Shown: positions 63,799 through 64,000 of the stretch, piece after piece
Position numbering within the stretch: the first letter of the stretch is position 1
Layout: the number at the start of each line of letters is the position of its first letter
NCBI GenBank assembly: GCA_009873655.1
Contig: WAIB01000008.1
Coordinates: 1 to 64,000, forward strand
Length of the DNA stretch: 64,000 nt
From: Nitrospinota bacterium
GTDB lineage: Bacteria > Nitrospinota > Nitrospinia > Nitrospinales > VA-1
Direction of reading: 5' to 3'
Notes under the pieces: generated by a model
Seen by the model: only the letters and a program-made list of their open reading frames with translations
The model's database searches: none
What the model was told of the DNA's origin: nothing
Position numbers and translations under genes: made by a program

Positions 63799-64000
63799 TT
63801 ACTTAGACGCAGAGGCCGCCTTTTTAGGCTTCCCCGAGCTTTTTTCTTTAACCACCCCGTCATAGGAAAGCTCTTCCACCAATTGGATGGCGACTTCTTC
63901 CATTTCAAATACGTAACGGTCAATCTTGCCGCGAAAATAATGGTACAAGACCAGTGCCGGAATTCCTACCAACATTCCCGCAGCTGTTGTGATGAGTGCT
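63799..64000 (-). CDS. ExbB/TolQ/MotA-family proton channel protein (partial)
   Basis: Only the last 66 codons are in the window. ALITTAAGMLVGIPALVLYHYF is the typical last membrane segment, followed by a cytoplasmic tail (YVFEMEEVAIQLVEELSYD) and a K/A-rich end. Paired with exbD downstream. The N-terminal part lies beyond the window edge, so TolQ and ExbB cannot be told apart. Confidence 0.85.
   Translation of the reverse strand, partial: ALITTAAGMLVGIPALVLYHYFRGKIDRYVFEMEEVAIQLVEELSYDGVVKEKSSGKPKKAASASK

Overview
The window is a dense, mostly housekeeping stretch of a Gram-negative bacterial chromosome. The envelope is shown by LolA, RseP, KdsA, ExbB/ExbD, an AsmA-family protein and a MacA/MacB-like exporter. 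Most genes look mid-GC (about 45 percent by eye). A three-subunit SdhCAB of the cytochrome b558 type, a squalene/phytoene synthase, a DUF3386 protein and several GGDEF receivers would fit a marine Nitrospinota (Nitrospina-like) lineage. That assignment is an inference from gene content, not shown by a marker gene, and no rRNA or tRNA gene was found.

Layout. 1-4.1 kb (minus): ankyrin protein (cut by the window edge), HDOD protein and two receiver-GGDEF proteins. 4.4-10.9 kb (plus): purN, lolA, rseP, a small unknown gene, a PEP mutase-nucleotidyltransferase fusion and proS. 11.1-20.0 kb (plus): the rimP-nusA-infB-ylxP-rbfA-truB-rpsO-pnp block, with a hairpin leader before rpsO and a strong terminator after pnp. 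20-29.8 kb: hydroxyacid dehydrogenase, HU/IHF protein, zinc ribbon, sdhCAB, ispH, squalene/phytoene synthase, DUF1566 protein, small membrane proteins and a UDG-like gene. 30-32.4 kb: small membrane proteins and an aldo/keto reductase. 32.5-37 kb (minus): MacAB-like exporter with two separate permeases. 37.2-40.9 kb (plus): AsmA-like protein and a small TPR protein. 41.3-51.2 kb (minus): purK, purE, nfu, cstA, purA, a CxxC-rich protein, proB, an alpha/beta hydrolase and an NfeD protease. 51.4-56.4 kb: a degenerate receiver overlapping kdsA, a Kelch protein, a nucleoside phosphorylase and rlmD. 56.5-64 kb: a broken cNMP-binding histidine kinase, asnS, yggT, divIVA, yggU, a frameshifted mtnA, a sugar nucleotidyltransferase, DUF3386, exbD and exbB (cut by the edge).

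The points most worth following are: the PEP mutase-nucleotidyltransferase fusion with no decarboxylase beside it, translationally coupled to an unknown 90-residue gene; the pseudo-receiver coupled to kdsA; two broken genes within 5 kb (cNMP-kinase and mtnA); a family of 25-bp direct repeats whose inverted copies flank a higher-GC purK-purE-nfu-cstA segment, one of them abutting a small inverted-repeat element; a long near-perfect hairpin at 53.93-53.99 kb; and a start region folded into a hairpin ahead of the CxxC-rich gene.
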